DNA of 64,000 bases from assembly GCF_014217785.1 (NCBI RefSeq), contig NZ_CP048814.1:3038001-3102000 (forward strand), in the 5' to 3' direction. Each line of letters starts with the position of its first letter. Within the stretch, counting starts at the first letter, position 1. The notes below the pieces were generated by a model, which saw nothing but the letters and a program-made list of their open reading frames with translations, had not been told where the DNA came from and ran no database searches. The position numbers and the translations under genes were made by a program. Shown in pieces: positions 7,341 through 15,265 of this stretch. The stretch comes from Rhodococcus triatomae (GTDB lineage: Bacteria; Actinomycetota; Actinomycetes; Mycobacteriales; Mycobacteriaceae).

Positions 7341-7891
7341 CCAGAATCGCCACAGCGGTGGACCGTGTCGTCGCATTCCTGGTGGGTCTGGCCCTCCTCG
7401 CCGCGGGTGCGGCGGCGATCGTGTGGAACACCGATCTCGTCTCCGGGGCTCCGGAACACCTCACGACTCCGTGGTTCGACTCCGTTCGAGCGGCCGGTTG
7501 GTATCCCTGGCTGCTCGGCGGCGCCGGTCTCGCGCTGACACTGCTGGCTCTGCGCTGGCTGTTCGCGCACGGGCCCGCGTCGAAGGTGCGGCGGCTGGTG
7601 GTTCCCACGGACGGCGCCGGTGGTGTCGTGTCCGTGGACGTCGGTGAGATCGCCTCGGCGGCAGCGGTCGCGGCGGAGTCGGTGCCGGAGGTGCTCTCGG
7701 CCGACGGCCGAGCCGTGGTCGATCGTGGAGTGCCCACCGTGGAACTCGACGTGACCGTCTCCCTTGCCGGCGGCATCGACACCGCGCTCGCCTCGACGGA
7801 GCAGGTGCGCGAGCAGCTCTCGGCGATGGTCGGTCCGCTCGTCGCGACCCGTACCCGGGTCCGGGTCGAGCGAGGTGCCCGTGTCCGTTGA
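7337..7891 (+). CDS. AmaP-like alkaline-shock membrane anchor
   Basis: A 184-residue protein built like its upstream neighbour. Two membrane spans (VVAFLVGLALLAAGAAAIV and PWLLGGAGLALTLLALRWLF) are followed by a soluble region (VDVGEIASAAAVAAESVPEVLSADGRAVVD) with an Asp23-like pattern. GTG 7337 overlaps the previous stop by 4 bp. The similarity in layout to the preceding protein suggests an ancient tandem duplication inside the operon. Probable role: tether of Asp23 filaments at the membrane. The assignment rests on topology and context, not on a diagnostic active site. Confidence 0.7.
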   Translation: MTRIATAVDRVVAFLVGLALLAAGAAAIVWNTDLVSGAPEHLTTPWFDSVRAAGWYPWLLGGAGLALTLLALRWLFAHGPASKVRRLVVPTDGAGGVVSVDVGEIASAAAVAAESVPEVLSADGRAVVDRGVPTVELDVTVSLAGGIDTALASTEQVREQLSAMVGPLVATRTRVRVERGARVR

Positions 7892-8102
7892 GGCTCCGGG
7901 CAGGTCGCTCCACTCACCGCAGTCCGAGGCGCTGGTCGATCAGGCACCGGGAAAGCTCGTGCTGGACCTGCTCGGAATCAGTGCCGTCGCCGCCGTTCTC
8001 GTCGGCATGTCGGTGGTGCCGCCACTGTGGGCCGGTGTGGGCCTGTGCGCAGGGGGAACCGTTCTCGCCCTGCGTCGAGGCCGCCGCGCGCGGCATCGCT
8101 GA
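7881..8102 (+). CDS. Small membrane protein of the Asp23 operon
   Basis: A 73-residue protein from GTG 7881, overlapping the previous gene by 11 bp. It has a central hydrophobic stretch (KLVLDLLGISAVAAVLVGMSVVPPLWAGVGL), probably two short spans, and a basic RRGRRARHR tail. No domain is recognised. The gene is accepted because it is tightly coupled within the operon and has a sensible membrane topology. Confidence 0.55.
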   Translation: MSVEAPGRSLHSPQSEALVDQAPGKLVLDLLGISAVAAVLVGMSVVPPLWAGVGLCAGGTVLALRRGRRARHR

Positions 8103-8185
8103 GGGCGGCACCAGGTCGCGAGACCGACATCGACACACCCCAGGTGCCGGCACGGGTCGGCACCGGAACTTCTGAAGGAGAAAAC

Positions 8186-8449
8186 ATGTTGGGTCTGGGA
8201 ATTCTCGGTTGGATCATCATCGGCGGAATCGCCGGATGGATCGGAAGCAAGATCATGGGAACGGACGCGCAGCAGGGCATCGTGCTCAACATCGTCGTCG
8301 GAATCATCGGCGGCGTGCTCGGCGGCTTCCTGCTCAACCTCTTCGGCGTCGACGTGGCCGGGGGCGGAATGTTCTTCAGCTTCCTGACCTGCCTCCTGGG
8401 TGCGGTCATTCTCCTGTTCGCCGTCAAGAAGGTCACTGCGTCCCGCTGA
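8186..8449 (+). CDS. GlsB/YeaQ/YmgE-family stress membrane protein
   Basis: An 87-residue, very hydrophobic, Gly-rich protein with three spans. It shows the family pattern GWIIIGGIAGWIGSKIMG near the N-terminus and a GIIGGVLGGFLLNLFG second span. A strong RBS (gaaggag, 8174-8180) precedes ATG 8186. GlsB-type proteins recur next to Asp23 genes and are induced by general envelope or stationary-phase stress. It lies 83 bp after the preceding gene, so it may be the last gene of the operon or have its own promoter. Confidence 0.85.
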   Translation: MLGLGILGWIIIGGIAGWIGSKIMGTDAQQGIVLNIVVGIIGGVLGGFLLNLFGVDVAGGGMFFSFLTCLLGAVILLFAVKKVTASR

Positions 8450-8471
8450 ATTATCGCTGCGTCCCGCTGAA
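8436..8471 (+). repeat. 15-bp direct repeat across the GlsB stop codon
   Basis: CTGCGTCCCGCTGAA occurs at 8436-8450 and again at 8457-8471. The first copy contains the GlsB stop, so an earlier slip or duplication would have left the coding region intact. The function, if any, is unknown. Confidence 0.8.
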
Positions 8472-8518
8472 GGTTCAGGGCTTCGGCACCGTTCGAGAAA
8501 TCCGCGTCGCGGGTGGGT

Positions 8519-8530
8519 TAGGCTGCGAAA
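8519..8530 (+). promoter_or_regulatory. Candidate leaderless promoter of btuFCD
   Basis: TAGGCT at 8519-8524 matches TANNNT and ends 6 bases before ATG 8531, so transcription probably starts at the ATG. There is no room for a cobalamin riboswitch in the short upstream gap, so this importer is apparently not controlled by one. Confidence 0.45.
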
Positions 8531-9475
8531 ATGACCCCCCACCTGCGACGCGGGCTCGTGTTCGTCCTGGCCGCGATCGTGACGACCGCGGCCGCCTGCG
8601 GCACCTCCACCGACTCGCCGGAAGCGCATTCCCCGCCGACCGGCGACGGCGCCTTTCCGGTGACGATCGGCACCGGCGACGGATCGGTGACGATCGAGTC
8701 CCGGCCGGAGTCCGTCGTCTCCCTGGGCCCCACCGCCACCGAGATGCTCTACGCCGTCGGCGCGGGCGACCAGGTGGTCGCCGTCGACGACCGGTCCGAC
8801 TATCCGGAGAACGCGCCGCGGACGGCTCTGTCCGGTTACACCCCGAACGTGGAGGCCGTCCTCGGCTACGAGCCGGACCTGGTGGTCACCACCGAGGACT
8901 CGGCCGACCTGGTGTCGGGGCTGGCGACGGCACGGGTGCCGACCCTGGTGCTTCCCGCGGCGCAGACCCTCGACGACGTGTATGTACAGATCGAGCAGGT
9001 CGGTGCCGCCACCGGGCATGTCGGCGACGCCGCGGAGGTGGTCGCCGGTATGCAGACCGACATCGCAGAGATCCTCGACGGACTGCCGGACCGTGAGGTG
9101 CCGCTGACGTACTACCACGAACTCGACGACACCTACTTCAGCGTCACGGACGCGACCTTCATCGGCGGGATCTACTCGATGCTCGGGCTCCGGTCGATCG
9201 CCGAGGGCCCCGACGCGTATCCACAACTGTCGGCCGAGTTCATCCTGCAGGCGGACCCCGACGTGATCTTCCTGGCCGACGGACAGTGCTGCGGTGTCAC
9301 CCCCGAGACCGTCGCCGAGAGGGCCGGCTGGCCCGAGCTGACCGCCGTGCGTGAAGGGCGCGTCTTCGTCCTGGACGAGGACGTCGCCAGCCGGTGGGGC
9401 CCGCGCGTCGTCGACCTGATGCGTGAGGTGGGCGGGATCGTCGCGGCGATACCCGCGGCCGCACCCGCCCCGTGA
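8531..9475 (+). CDS. btuF: Cobalamin/corrinoid ABC transporter, substrate-binding lipoprotein
   Basis: A 314-residue periplasmic-binding-type protein. The signal peptide GLVFVLAAIVTTAAACG ends in a lipobox-like AAAC. The mature part shows the BtuF/FepB family opening PESVVSLGPTATEMLYAVGAGDQVVAVDD and a second lobe with YHELDDTYFSVTDATFIGGIYSMLGL. It captures corrinoid (or a related chelate) outside the membrane and delivers it to BtuCD. The permease overlaps it by 4 bp. The cobalamin assignment is favoured over siderophore because the same operon ends in a CobU domain. Confidence 0.8.
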   Translation: MTPHLRRGLVFVLAAIVTTAAACGTSTDSPEAHSPPTGDGAFPVTIGTGDGSVTIESRPESVVSLGPTATEMLYAVGAGDQVVAVDDRSDYPENAPRTALSGYTPNVEAVLGYEPDLVVTTEDSADLVSGLATARVPTLVLPAAQTLDDVYVQIEQVGAATGHVGDAAEVVAGMQTDIAEILDGLPDREVPLTYYHELDDTYFSVTDATFIGGIYSMLGLRSIAEGPDAYPQLSAEFILQADPDVIFLADGQCCGVTPETVAERAGWPELTAVREGRVFVLDEDVASRWGPRVVDLMREVGGIVAAIPAAAPAP

Positions 9476-10497
9476 CGTCACCGCGTCACCCGGCGGTCGC
9501 CGTCCTCGGCGCGGCCGCGGTGCTCGTGGTCGCGATCTCGGTCGGAATCCTCGTCGGCCCTGCCGATCTGACGATCCGGGGTGTGGTCCTCGAACTGGTC
9601 GACGCACTGCCTTTCGTGGACGTCGATTCCGGACTCACCACCCGGCAGCAGGCCATCCTGTGGGACATCCGGATGCCCCGGGTGGTGCTCGGCGCACTGG
9701 TCGGCGCGATGCTCGCCATCGCCGGAGCCGCGTATCAGGGAGTGTTCCGGAACCCGCTGGCCGACCCCTACCTGCTCGGTGTCTCGAGCGGAGCGGGGCT
9801 GGGTGCGACGCTGGCGATCGCCACGGGCGGAGTGCTCGGCATGGTGGGTGTCCCGGTGGCCGCGTTCGTCGGCGGCCTGCTCGCGGTTGCCGCGACCTAC
9901 GCCCTCGGCCGGACCGTCGGCGGCGCCCGGTCCGAGGTGGTCATCATCCTCGCCGGTGTGGCGGTGGCGGCGTTCGCCAACGCCGCTCAGACGTTCTTCC
10001 AGCAGTTCCACGACGATTCGTTGCGGCAGGTGTACGCGTGGCTGCTCGGCAGACTGAGCACCGACGGCTGGTCCGACGTGCTGATCGTCCTGCCGTACGT
10101 GGTGGTGTCGGCCCTGGTGATCCTGCTGTACCGGCGGACGCTCGATGTCATGGCGGTCGGCGACGTCGAGGCGGCGAGCCTCGGTGTCCACCCGGCGCGG
10201 GTGCGGCTGATCCTGGTGGCGGTGGCGACTCTGGGGACGGCTGCCGTGGTGAGCGCGAGTGGACTGATCGGGTTCGTCGGCATCGTCGTCCCGCACGCGG
10301 TGCGGCTGATCGTCGGGCCCGGGCACCGGCTGCTGCTCCCGCTGTCGCTGATGGCCGGGGCGGCGTTCCTGGTGCTGGCGGACGTGCTGGCGCGCACCGT
10401 GATGTCGCCGGCAGAGCTGCCGATCGGTGTGGTCACGGCGGCGATCGGGGCACCGTTCTTCCTCGTGGTGCTGCGGCGGAGTCGAGGTGTGTCGTGA
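9472..10497 (+). CDS. btuC: FecCD-family permease, corrinoid importer
   Basis: A 341-residue multi-span permease from GTG 9472, overlapping btuF by 4 bp. Family landmarks are WDIRMPRVVLGALVGAMLAIAGAAYQGVFRNPLADPYLLG and the C-terminal GLIGFVGIVVPHAVRLIVGPGHRLLLP. About ten hydrophobic segments are present, the usual number for BtuC/FhuB-type subunits. It forms the translocation pore with the ATPase encoded next. Confidence 0.85.
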   Translation: MTSPRHPAVAVLGAAAVLVVAISVGILVGPADLTIRGVVLELVDALPFVDVDSGLTTRQQAILWDIRMPRVVLGALVGAMLAIAGAAYQGVFRNPLADPYLLGVSSGAGLGATLAIATGGVLGMVGVPVAAFVGGLLAVAATYALGRTVGGARSEVVIILAGVAVAAFANAAQTFFQQFHDDSLRQVYAWLLGRLSTDGWSDVLIVLPYVVVSALVILLYRRTLDVMAVGDVEAASLGVHPARVRLILVAVATLGTAAVVSASGLIGFVGIVVPHAVRLIVGPGHRLLLPLSLMAGAAFLVLADVLARTVMSPAELPIGVVTAAIGAPFFLVVLRRSRGVS

Positions 10498-11324
10498 CCG
10501 CGGTGTCGTGTGTGCGGGTCGGTGTGTCCCGAGGGTCGGTCCCGGTGGTCCACGAGGTGGATCTCACCGTGCGGAAGGGCGAGTGGCTCGGGCTGGTGGG
10601 ACCGAACGGGTCCGGCAAGACCACACTCCTGCACGCACTGGCGGGGCTGATCCCGGCGTCGGGCGAGGTGCGGATCGCGGGTGTCGACCCGCAGCGGACC
10701 GGCCGCCGGGCGACGGCACGGGCCGTCGCGCTCATGCCGCAGCGGCCGACGGTTCCCGAGGGGGTGAGCGTGCGCGAACTCGTCCGGCTCGGCCGGACCC
10801 CGCACATCGCCCGCTTCGGGGTGGAATCGGTTCACGACCGGGAGGTCGTGGAGGAGGTGCTGGACCGGTTGGATCTGGAACCGCTCGCGGCCCGGCCGGC
10901 CGGTGCGCTGTCCGGGGGCGAGTTGCAGCGTGTGGTTCTCGCCCGTGCACTCGCGCAGGAGCCCGAGGTGCTGCTGCTCGACGAACCCACCAGCGCGCTC
11001 GACATCGGCCACCAGCAGCAGGTACTGGACCTGGTGGATTCGATGCGACGCGAGCACGGGCTGACCGTGCTGGCGGCGATGCACGATCTGACGTCCGCGG
11101 CGCAGTACAGCGAGCGTCTGGTGCTGCTCGACGGCGGCCGGGTGGTCGCCGACGGGTCACCCGCGGAGGTCCTGACGGCGTCGCGGATCGCCCAGGTGTA
11201 CGGGGCCAGGGTGGAAGTTCTACACCGTCCGGGAAGCACCCCCGCCGTGCTGCCGCTGCCGGCTGCGGGTGAGACTGGGAACGACTCGGCCGGAGCCGGG
11301 GATGCCGGCGGGGAGGGACAGTGA
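10494..11324 (+). CDS. btuD: ABC transporter ATPase, corrinoid importer
   Basis: A 276-residue ATPase with Walker A GPNGSGKTT, Q-loop region, signature LSGGELQRV, Walker B VLLLDEPTSALD and the switch His in AAMHDLT. GTG 10494 overlaps the permease stop by 4 bp. It energises BtuFC. The C-terminus has a low-complexity Gly/Ala-rich extension of about 20 residues. The stop overlaps the start region of the next gene. Confidence 0.88.
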   Translation: MTAVSCVRVGVSRGSVPVVHEVDLTVRKGEWLGLVGPNGSGKTTLLHALAGLIPASGEVRIAGVDPQRTGRRATARAVALMPQRPTVPEGVSVRELVRLGRTPHIARFGVESVHDREVVEEVLDRLDLEPLAARPAGALSGGELQRVVLARALAQEPEVLLLDEPTSALDIGHQQQVLDLVDSMRREHGLTVLAAMHDLTSAAQYSERLVLLDGGRVVADGSPAEVLTASRIAQVYGARVEVLHRPGSTPAVLPLPAAGETGNDSAGAGDAGGEGQ

Positions 11325-12652
11325 TGGAGGTGCTGCTGCTGGGCACCGGGGCGGCCGACGGCTGGCCCAACCCCTTCTGCACCTGTGCGTCGTGCCGGAA
11401 GGCGCTGGCGCACGGCCGGATTCGCGAACAGACCGCGGCGCTGGTGGACGAGACGCTGTTGCTGGATTGCGGCCCCGAGGTGCCCCGGGCCGCGCTGCGG
11501 TACGGGCGCTCGCTGTCCGGTGTCCGGCATCTGTTGATCACGCATGCGCACTTCGATCACCTCGGTCCGCAGGCGCTGTTGCAGCGCTCGTGGGCCGACG
11601 GTGCCGGGCCGCTGGACCTGGTCGGGCCGGCCGATGCGCTGGAGGCGTGCCGCACCTGGGTGGGCCCGGACGATCCGGTTCGGTTCGTGCCCGTCGCGGC
11701 GGGTGATTCCCTCACGGTCGGCGACTACCGCGTCCGGGTGCTGGCTGCCGAACACCGGGTGTTCCGTGACGGCGACGCGGTGCTGTACGACGTCGAAGGG
11801 GCCGGCGGCCGGATCCTGTGGGCGTGCGACACCGGGCCGCTTCCCGCGCACTGGTACGGGCACGTCGCCGACGCCGGATTCGATGCGGTGTTCCTCGAGG
11901 AGACGTTCGGCGACCGACTCGACCACGGCACCGATCATCACGATCTCCCGGCGTTCGCGCACACCGTCGAGAAGCTGCGCGAATGTGGGGCGGTCCGGGA
12001 CGACACCGACGTCGTCGCCGTGCACCTGGGGCATCACAATCCCGACATCGACACATTGCGGCTCCGGCTCTCGGAATCCGGGGCCCGGCCGGGGACGGAC
12101 GGAGAGGTGATGGTCGTGGGCGAACCGATCGGACGGAGGACGCTCGTGCTGGGGGGAGCGCGGTCCGGGAAGTCCCGGCACGCGGAGCGGCTCCTGGAAC
12201 CGTACGGCGCGGTGACCTACGTGGCGACCGGAGGCATCCGGGAGGGCGACGCGGAGTGGGCGCAGCGAGTGACGCTGCACCGCGATCGTCGTCCGTCGTC
12301 GTGGTCGACGCTCGAGACCGTCGATGTGGCGCAGGTGCTCCGGGAAGCTCGTGAACCGCTGCTCATCGATTGTCTCGGTACCTGGCTGACGGCCATGCTG
12401 GACCGGCACGGGGTGTGGGACGGTGGCGACGTGACGGCCACCTCGCGGGACGTCGACGATCTGCTCGACGCATGGACGGCCTGCCGGGTGCCGGTGGTGG
12501 CGGTGAGCAACGAGGTCGGCAGCGGAGTGGTTCCGGCGTCGGCGTCGGGCCGCCTGTTCCGCGACCTGCTGGGGCGCGTCAACGCCGCCGTCGCCGAGCG
12601 GTCCGACACGGTGACGCTGCTCGTCGCCGGCCTTCCCGTCCCCCTCCGCTGA
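11324..12652 (+). CDS. cobU: MBL-fold hydrolase fused to adenosylcobinamide kinase/guanylyltransferase
   Basis: A 442-residue fusion. Residues 1-about 265 are a metallo-beta-lactamase fold of the PhnP-like type: a Cys cluster FCTCASC near 18-24 and the metal motif HAHFDH at 74-79. From about 270 a CobU domain begins, with Walker A GGARSGKS at 277-284, HRDRRPSSW, DCLGTWLTAML and NEVGSGVVP, all standard CobU landmarks. The CobU half phosphorylates and guanylylates adenosylcobinamide during salvage; the MBL half may hydrolyse a phosphoester or phosphonate of a corrinoid tail. ATG 11324 is chosen for its spacing to GGGAGG; GTG 11321 is the alternative. It closes the btuFCD operon. Confidence 0.85.
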   Translation: MEVLLLGTGAADGWPNPFCTCASCRKALAHGRIREQTAALVDETLLLDCGPEVPRAALRYGRSLSGVRHLLITHAHFDHLGPQALLQRSWADGAGPLDLVGPADALEACRTWVGPDDPVRFVPVAAGDSLTVGDYRVRVLAAEHRVFRDGDAVLYDVEGAGGRILWACDTGPLPAHWYGHVADAGFDAVFLEETFGDRLDHGTDHHDLPAFAHTVEKLRECGAVRDDTDVVAVHLGHHNPDIDTLRLRLSESGARPGTDGEVMVVGEPIGRRTLVLGGARSGKSRHAERLLEPYGAVTYVATGGIREGDAEWAQRVTLHRDRRPSSWSTLETVDVAQVLREAREPLLIDCLGTWLTAMLDRHGVWDGGDVTATSRDVDDLLDAWTACRVPVVAVSNEVGSGVVPASASGRLFRDLLGRVNAAVAERSDTVTLLVAGLPVPLR

Positions 12653-12690
12653 CCCCGACCCGGGCGGCCACCGCCTGCCACCGCCCCTCA

Positions 12691-12743
12691 CGGATGAATG
12701 GCACTTTCATCGCCTCAGAGGCGATGAAAGTGCCATTCATCCG
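12691..12743. repeat. Perfect 53-bp palindrome between convergent genes
   Basis: Two 26-base arms (12691-12716 and 12718-12743) are exact reverse complements around a single central A at 12717. The element lies between the converging CobU fusion and fprA. It could act as a two-way terminator, though neither side has a T-tract, or it may be one copy of a dispersed intergenic palindrome. Confidence 0.9.
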
Positions 12744-12768
12744 GTGGAGATCAGGGGCTGCCGGTGGG

Positions 12769-14160
12769 TCAGGCCTTGTCGGGCTCGCTGGCCTTGAGCA
12801 TGTCGTGCCGCTCGACGACCTTGACGCGCTCGCGGCCTTCCGGCTCGCCGAGGCTGCGCTCGTGCGCGTCCAGGCGGTACCAGCCCTGCCAGGTGGTGTA
12901 CGGCACGCCCTTGCCCTCGAGGAACTCGATGACGGCTTCCTCGGCCGGGTTCTCGGCGCCCGGGAAGTTCGGCTGGTCCTCGAGCAGGTTCGCGACCGTC
13001 TCGTTGGCGTCGCCCTTGGTGTGGCCGATGAGGCCGACGGGGCCGCGCTTGATCCAGCCCGTGACGTACGTGGCGGGCATGAACCGCCCCGCACCTTCGA
13101 CGGTGTCGTCCGCGATGACCCGGCCGGCCTCGTTGGGCACGGTGCCCGCCTGGTCGTCGAACGGCAGCTTCGCGATGTTCTGCGACAGGTAGCCGACGGC
13201 GCGGTAGACGGCCTGGACCTCCCAGTCGTTGAACGTGCCGGTGCCCTTGACATTGCCGGTGCCGTCGAGCTGCGTGCGCTCGGTGCGGAGGCCGACGACC
13301 TTGCCGTCCTCGCCGAGGATCTCGGAGGGCGACTCGAAGAAGTGCAGGAACAGCTTGTGCGGGCGGTCGCCGACGTCGCGGATCGCCCAGTCCTGCAGCG
13401 TGTTGGCGACCATGTCGATCTGCTTGGAGTTGCGACGCGCGGCCTCGGAACCCTCGTCGTAGTCGATGTCCGCGGGGTCGACGATGACCTCGATGTTCGG
13501 CGAGTGGTCGAGCTCGCGGAGTTCGAGCGGGGTGAACTTGGCCTGGGCGGGTCCGCGGCGGCCGAACACGTGCACCTCGACGGCCTTGTTGTTCTTCAGG
13601 CCCTCGTAGACGTTCGGCGGGATCTCGGTCGGCAGAAGTTCGTCGCCGGTCTTGGCGAGGACGCGCGCGATGTCCAGGGCGACGTTGCCGACGCCGAGCA
13701 CGGCGACCTTCTCGGCGTCGAGCGGCCAGTTGCGCGGCACGTCCGGGTGGCCGTCGTACCAGGACACGAAGTCGGCGGCGCCGTAGCTGCCGTCGAGTTC
13801 GATGCCGGGGATCTTGAGGGCACGGTCCGCGTTCGCCCCGGTCGAGAAGATGACCGAGTCGTAGAAGCTCTGCAGATCCTCGAGCGTGATGTCGGTGCCG
13901 TAGTCGATGTTGCCGAGCAACCGGACCTGCGGCTTGTCGAGCACCTTGTGCAGCGCGGTGATGATGCCCTTGATGCGCGGGTGGTCCGGGGCGACGCCGT
14001 AGCGGATCAGACCGAACGGAGCGGGCATGCGCTCGTACAGGTCGATGCTGACGCCGGGGCCGGCAGCGTAGTCGGATTTCATCAGCGCATCGGCGGCATA
14101 GATTCCGGCCGGGCCGGCACCGACGATCGCCACGCGGAGCGGACGTGTCTGGTCAGTCAT
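12769..14160 (-). CDS. fprA: NADPH-ferredoxin reductase FprA
   Basis: A 463-residue adrenodoxin-reductase-type flavoprotein. FAD site VAIVGAGPAGIYAADAL is near residues 10-26 and MPAPFGLIRYGVAPDH follows. The NADPH site VLGVGNVALDIARVL and the GRRGPAQAKFTPLELRE segment are family hallmarks, and the length is as for mycobacterial FprA. It passes electrons from NADPH to ferredoxins that feed cytochromes P450 and iron-sulfur metabolism. It is monocistronic and convergent with the cobU fusion. An IdeR/DtxR-like sequence lies 55 bp upstream. Confidence 0.93.
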   Translation of the reverse strand: MTDQTRPLRVAIVGAGPAGIYAADALMKSDYAAGPGVSIDLYERMPAPFGLIRYGVAPDHPRIKGIITALHKVLDKPQVRLLGNIDYGTDITLEDLQSFYDSVIFSTGANADRALKIPGIELDGSYGAADFVSWYDGHPDVPRNWPLDAEKVAVLGVGNVALDIARVLAKTGDELLPTEIPPNVYEGLKNNKAVEVHVFGRRGPAQAKFTPLELRELDHSPNIEVIVDPADIDYDEGSEAARRNSKQIDMVANTLQDWAIRDVGDRPHKLFLHFFESPSEILGEDGKVVGLRTERTQLDGTGNVKGTGTFNDWEVQAVYRAVGYLSQNIAKLPFDDQAGTVPNEAGRVIADDTVEGAGRFMPATYVTGWIKRGPVGLIGHTKGDANETVANLLEDQPNFPGAENPAEEAVIEFLEGKGVPYTTWQGWYRLDAHERSLGEPEGRERVKVVERHDMLKASEPDKA

Positions 14161-14215
14161 CTGGGGCGAGCTACCTTACTGATGGGTGGACGGGGTCTGA
14201 CATCGAAGCTTCAGC

Positions 14216-14235
14216 TTAAGTTGAGCCCAGCCTAA
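14216..14235. promoter_or_regulatory. IdeR/DtxR-box-like site upstream of fprA
   Basis: Read on the minus strand the site is TTAGGCTGGGCTCAACTTAA. Against the IdeR consensus TTAGGTTAGGCTAACCTAA it matches 14 of 19 positions by hand count, including both outer half-sites. Iron-dependent control of a ferredoxin reductase would make sense. No binding evidence. Confidence 0.4.
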
Positions 14236-14378
14236 CCGGGCCGGGCAGGGTGCTGCATCGTCGATCGTCCTCCCTCTCCGCGTCGAGCGGTAGCCCGCTC
14301 GCGGTTGAGGGGTCACAAAATTGGTTTGTGGGCGGTGGTGGATAGACTCGCAGCCGCACCGTTCGCCGAAAGGAAATC

Positions 14379-14795
14379 ATGTCCGACTCGAGTGATCAGC
14401 CGGCCGACGGCGGCGGCCGCGGCACGGCCACGCCCTTCATCGCCGCACTGGTCATCGTGGTCGTTCTCCTCGTCGGCATCGTCGTGTCGAGCTGGTTCTC
14501 CTCCGACGAGACCCTCTCCGACGCCGATCGCGTCAGCCGGGTCACCGCGGATTTCGTCCTCGTCCACAACAACGACGACGAGGAAGCACGGGAGAAGATC
14601 GTGTGCCCCGCATACGACGAGGACCGTTCGCCGCTCGCGGACCGCGACGGCGACGTCACCCTCGATGCGGTCGAGGACATCACGTTCGACGGGGACCGGG
14701 CGACCGCGCAGGTCCGGGTCACCGCCGACGGCGGCGACAGCACCGGGACCTGGCAGTACGCTCGTTCCGGCGACATGTGGCGCGTCTGCAACTGA
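14379..14795 (+). CDS. Single-span membrane protein, Rv0361-like
   Basis: A 138-residue protein: a short polar N-terminus, one membrane span (FIAALVIVVVLLVGIVVSSWF), then an extracytoplasmic domain that reads like the NTF2-type lumazine-binding/DUF4878 folds of many actinobacterial membrane proteins (DRVSRVTADFVLVHNNDD ... GTWQYARSGDMWRVCN). It carries two Cys, CPAY in the middle and the penultimate residue, which could form a disulfide. I recall Rv0361 of M. tuberculosis as similar. Function unknown. Confidence 0.6.
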   Translation: MSDSSDQPADGGGRGTATPFIAALVIVVVLLVGIVVSSWFSSDETLSDADRVSRVTADFVLVHNNDDEEAREKIVCPAYDEDRSPLADRDGDVTLDAVEDITFDGDRATAQVRVTADGGDSTGTWQYARSGDMWRVCN

Positions 14796-14845
14796 TACCG
14801 ACCGCCCGGGCGGCGCGACGCCCGGGCCTGTGGAAAGCTTGGACC

Positions 14846-15265
14846 GTGAGTTACGCAGGTGACATAACGCCCCAGCACGCATGGGAGCTGCTCGGCGAAC
14901 ACCCCGACGCCGTCCTGGTCGACGTGCGCACGGATGCCGAGTGGAAGTACGTGGGCGTCCCGGACATCACGTCACTGGGCCGCCGTACCGTGCTCATCGA
15001 GTGGGTCAGCTACCCGACCGGCAGCCGCAACGACAATTTCGTCGACCAGCTGAAGGAAGCCGGCATCACCGGCGGCGAGGCCGCGCCCGTGATCTTCCTG
15101 TGTCGCTCCGGCCAGCGGTCCATCGGTGCGGCGGAGGCCGCGACTGCGGCGGGTATCGGCCCGTCGTACAACGTGCTCGAGGGGTTCGAAGGCGCACTGG
15201 ACGCCGAAGGTCACCGCGGGTCCGAGGGTTGGCGGGCGCACGGCCTGCCGTGGAGGCAATCGTGA
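14846..15265 (+). CDS. Rhodanese-domain sulfurtransferase (Rv0390-like)
   Basis: A 139-residue single-domain rhodanese. The active-site Cys is residue 86 in FLCRSGQRS, where it would carry a persulfide. The N-terminal ITPQHAWELLGEHPDAVLVDVRTDAEW is the usual opening of the fold. GTG 14846 is chosen, overlapping nothing upstream. The next gene, metZ, overlaps its stop by 4 bp; this pairing suggests that it supplies or handles reduced sulfur for homocysteine formation. Synteny with M. tuberculosis Rv0390-metZ supports the call. Confidence 0.88.
   Translation: MSYAGDITPQHAWELLGEHPDAVLVDVRTDAEWKYVGVPDITSLGRRTVLIEWVSYPTGSRNDNFVDQLKEAGITGGEAAPVIFLCRSGQRSIGAAEAATAAGIGPSYNVLEGFEGALDAEGHRGSEGWRAHGLPWRQS

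Noticed and set aside
8450-8530. Cobalamin riboswitch before btuF
   Set aside because: Only 81 bp separate the genes and no B12-box-like sequence is seen; a cobalamin aptamer needs about 200 nt.
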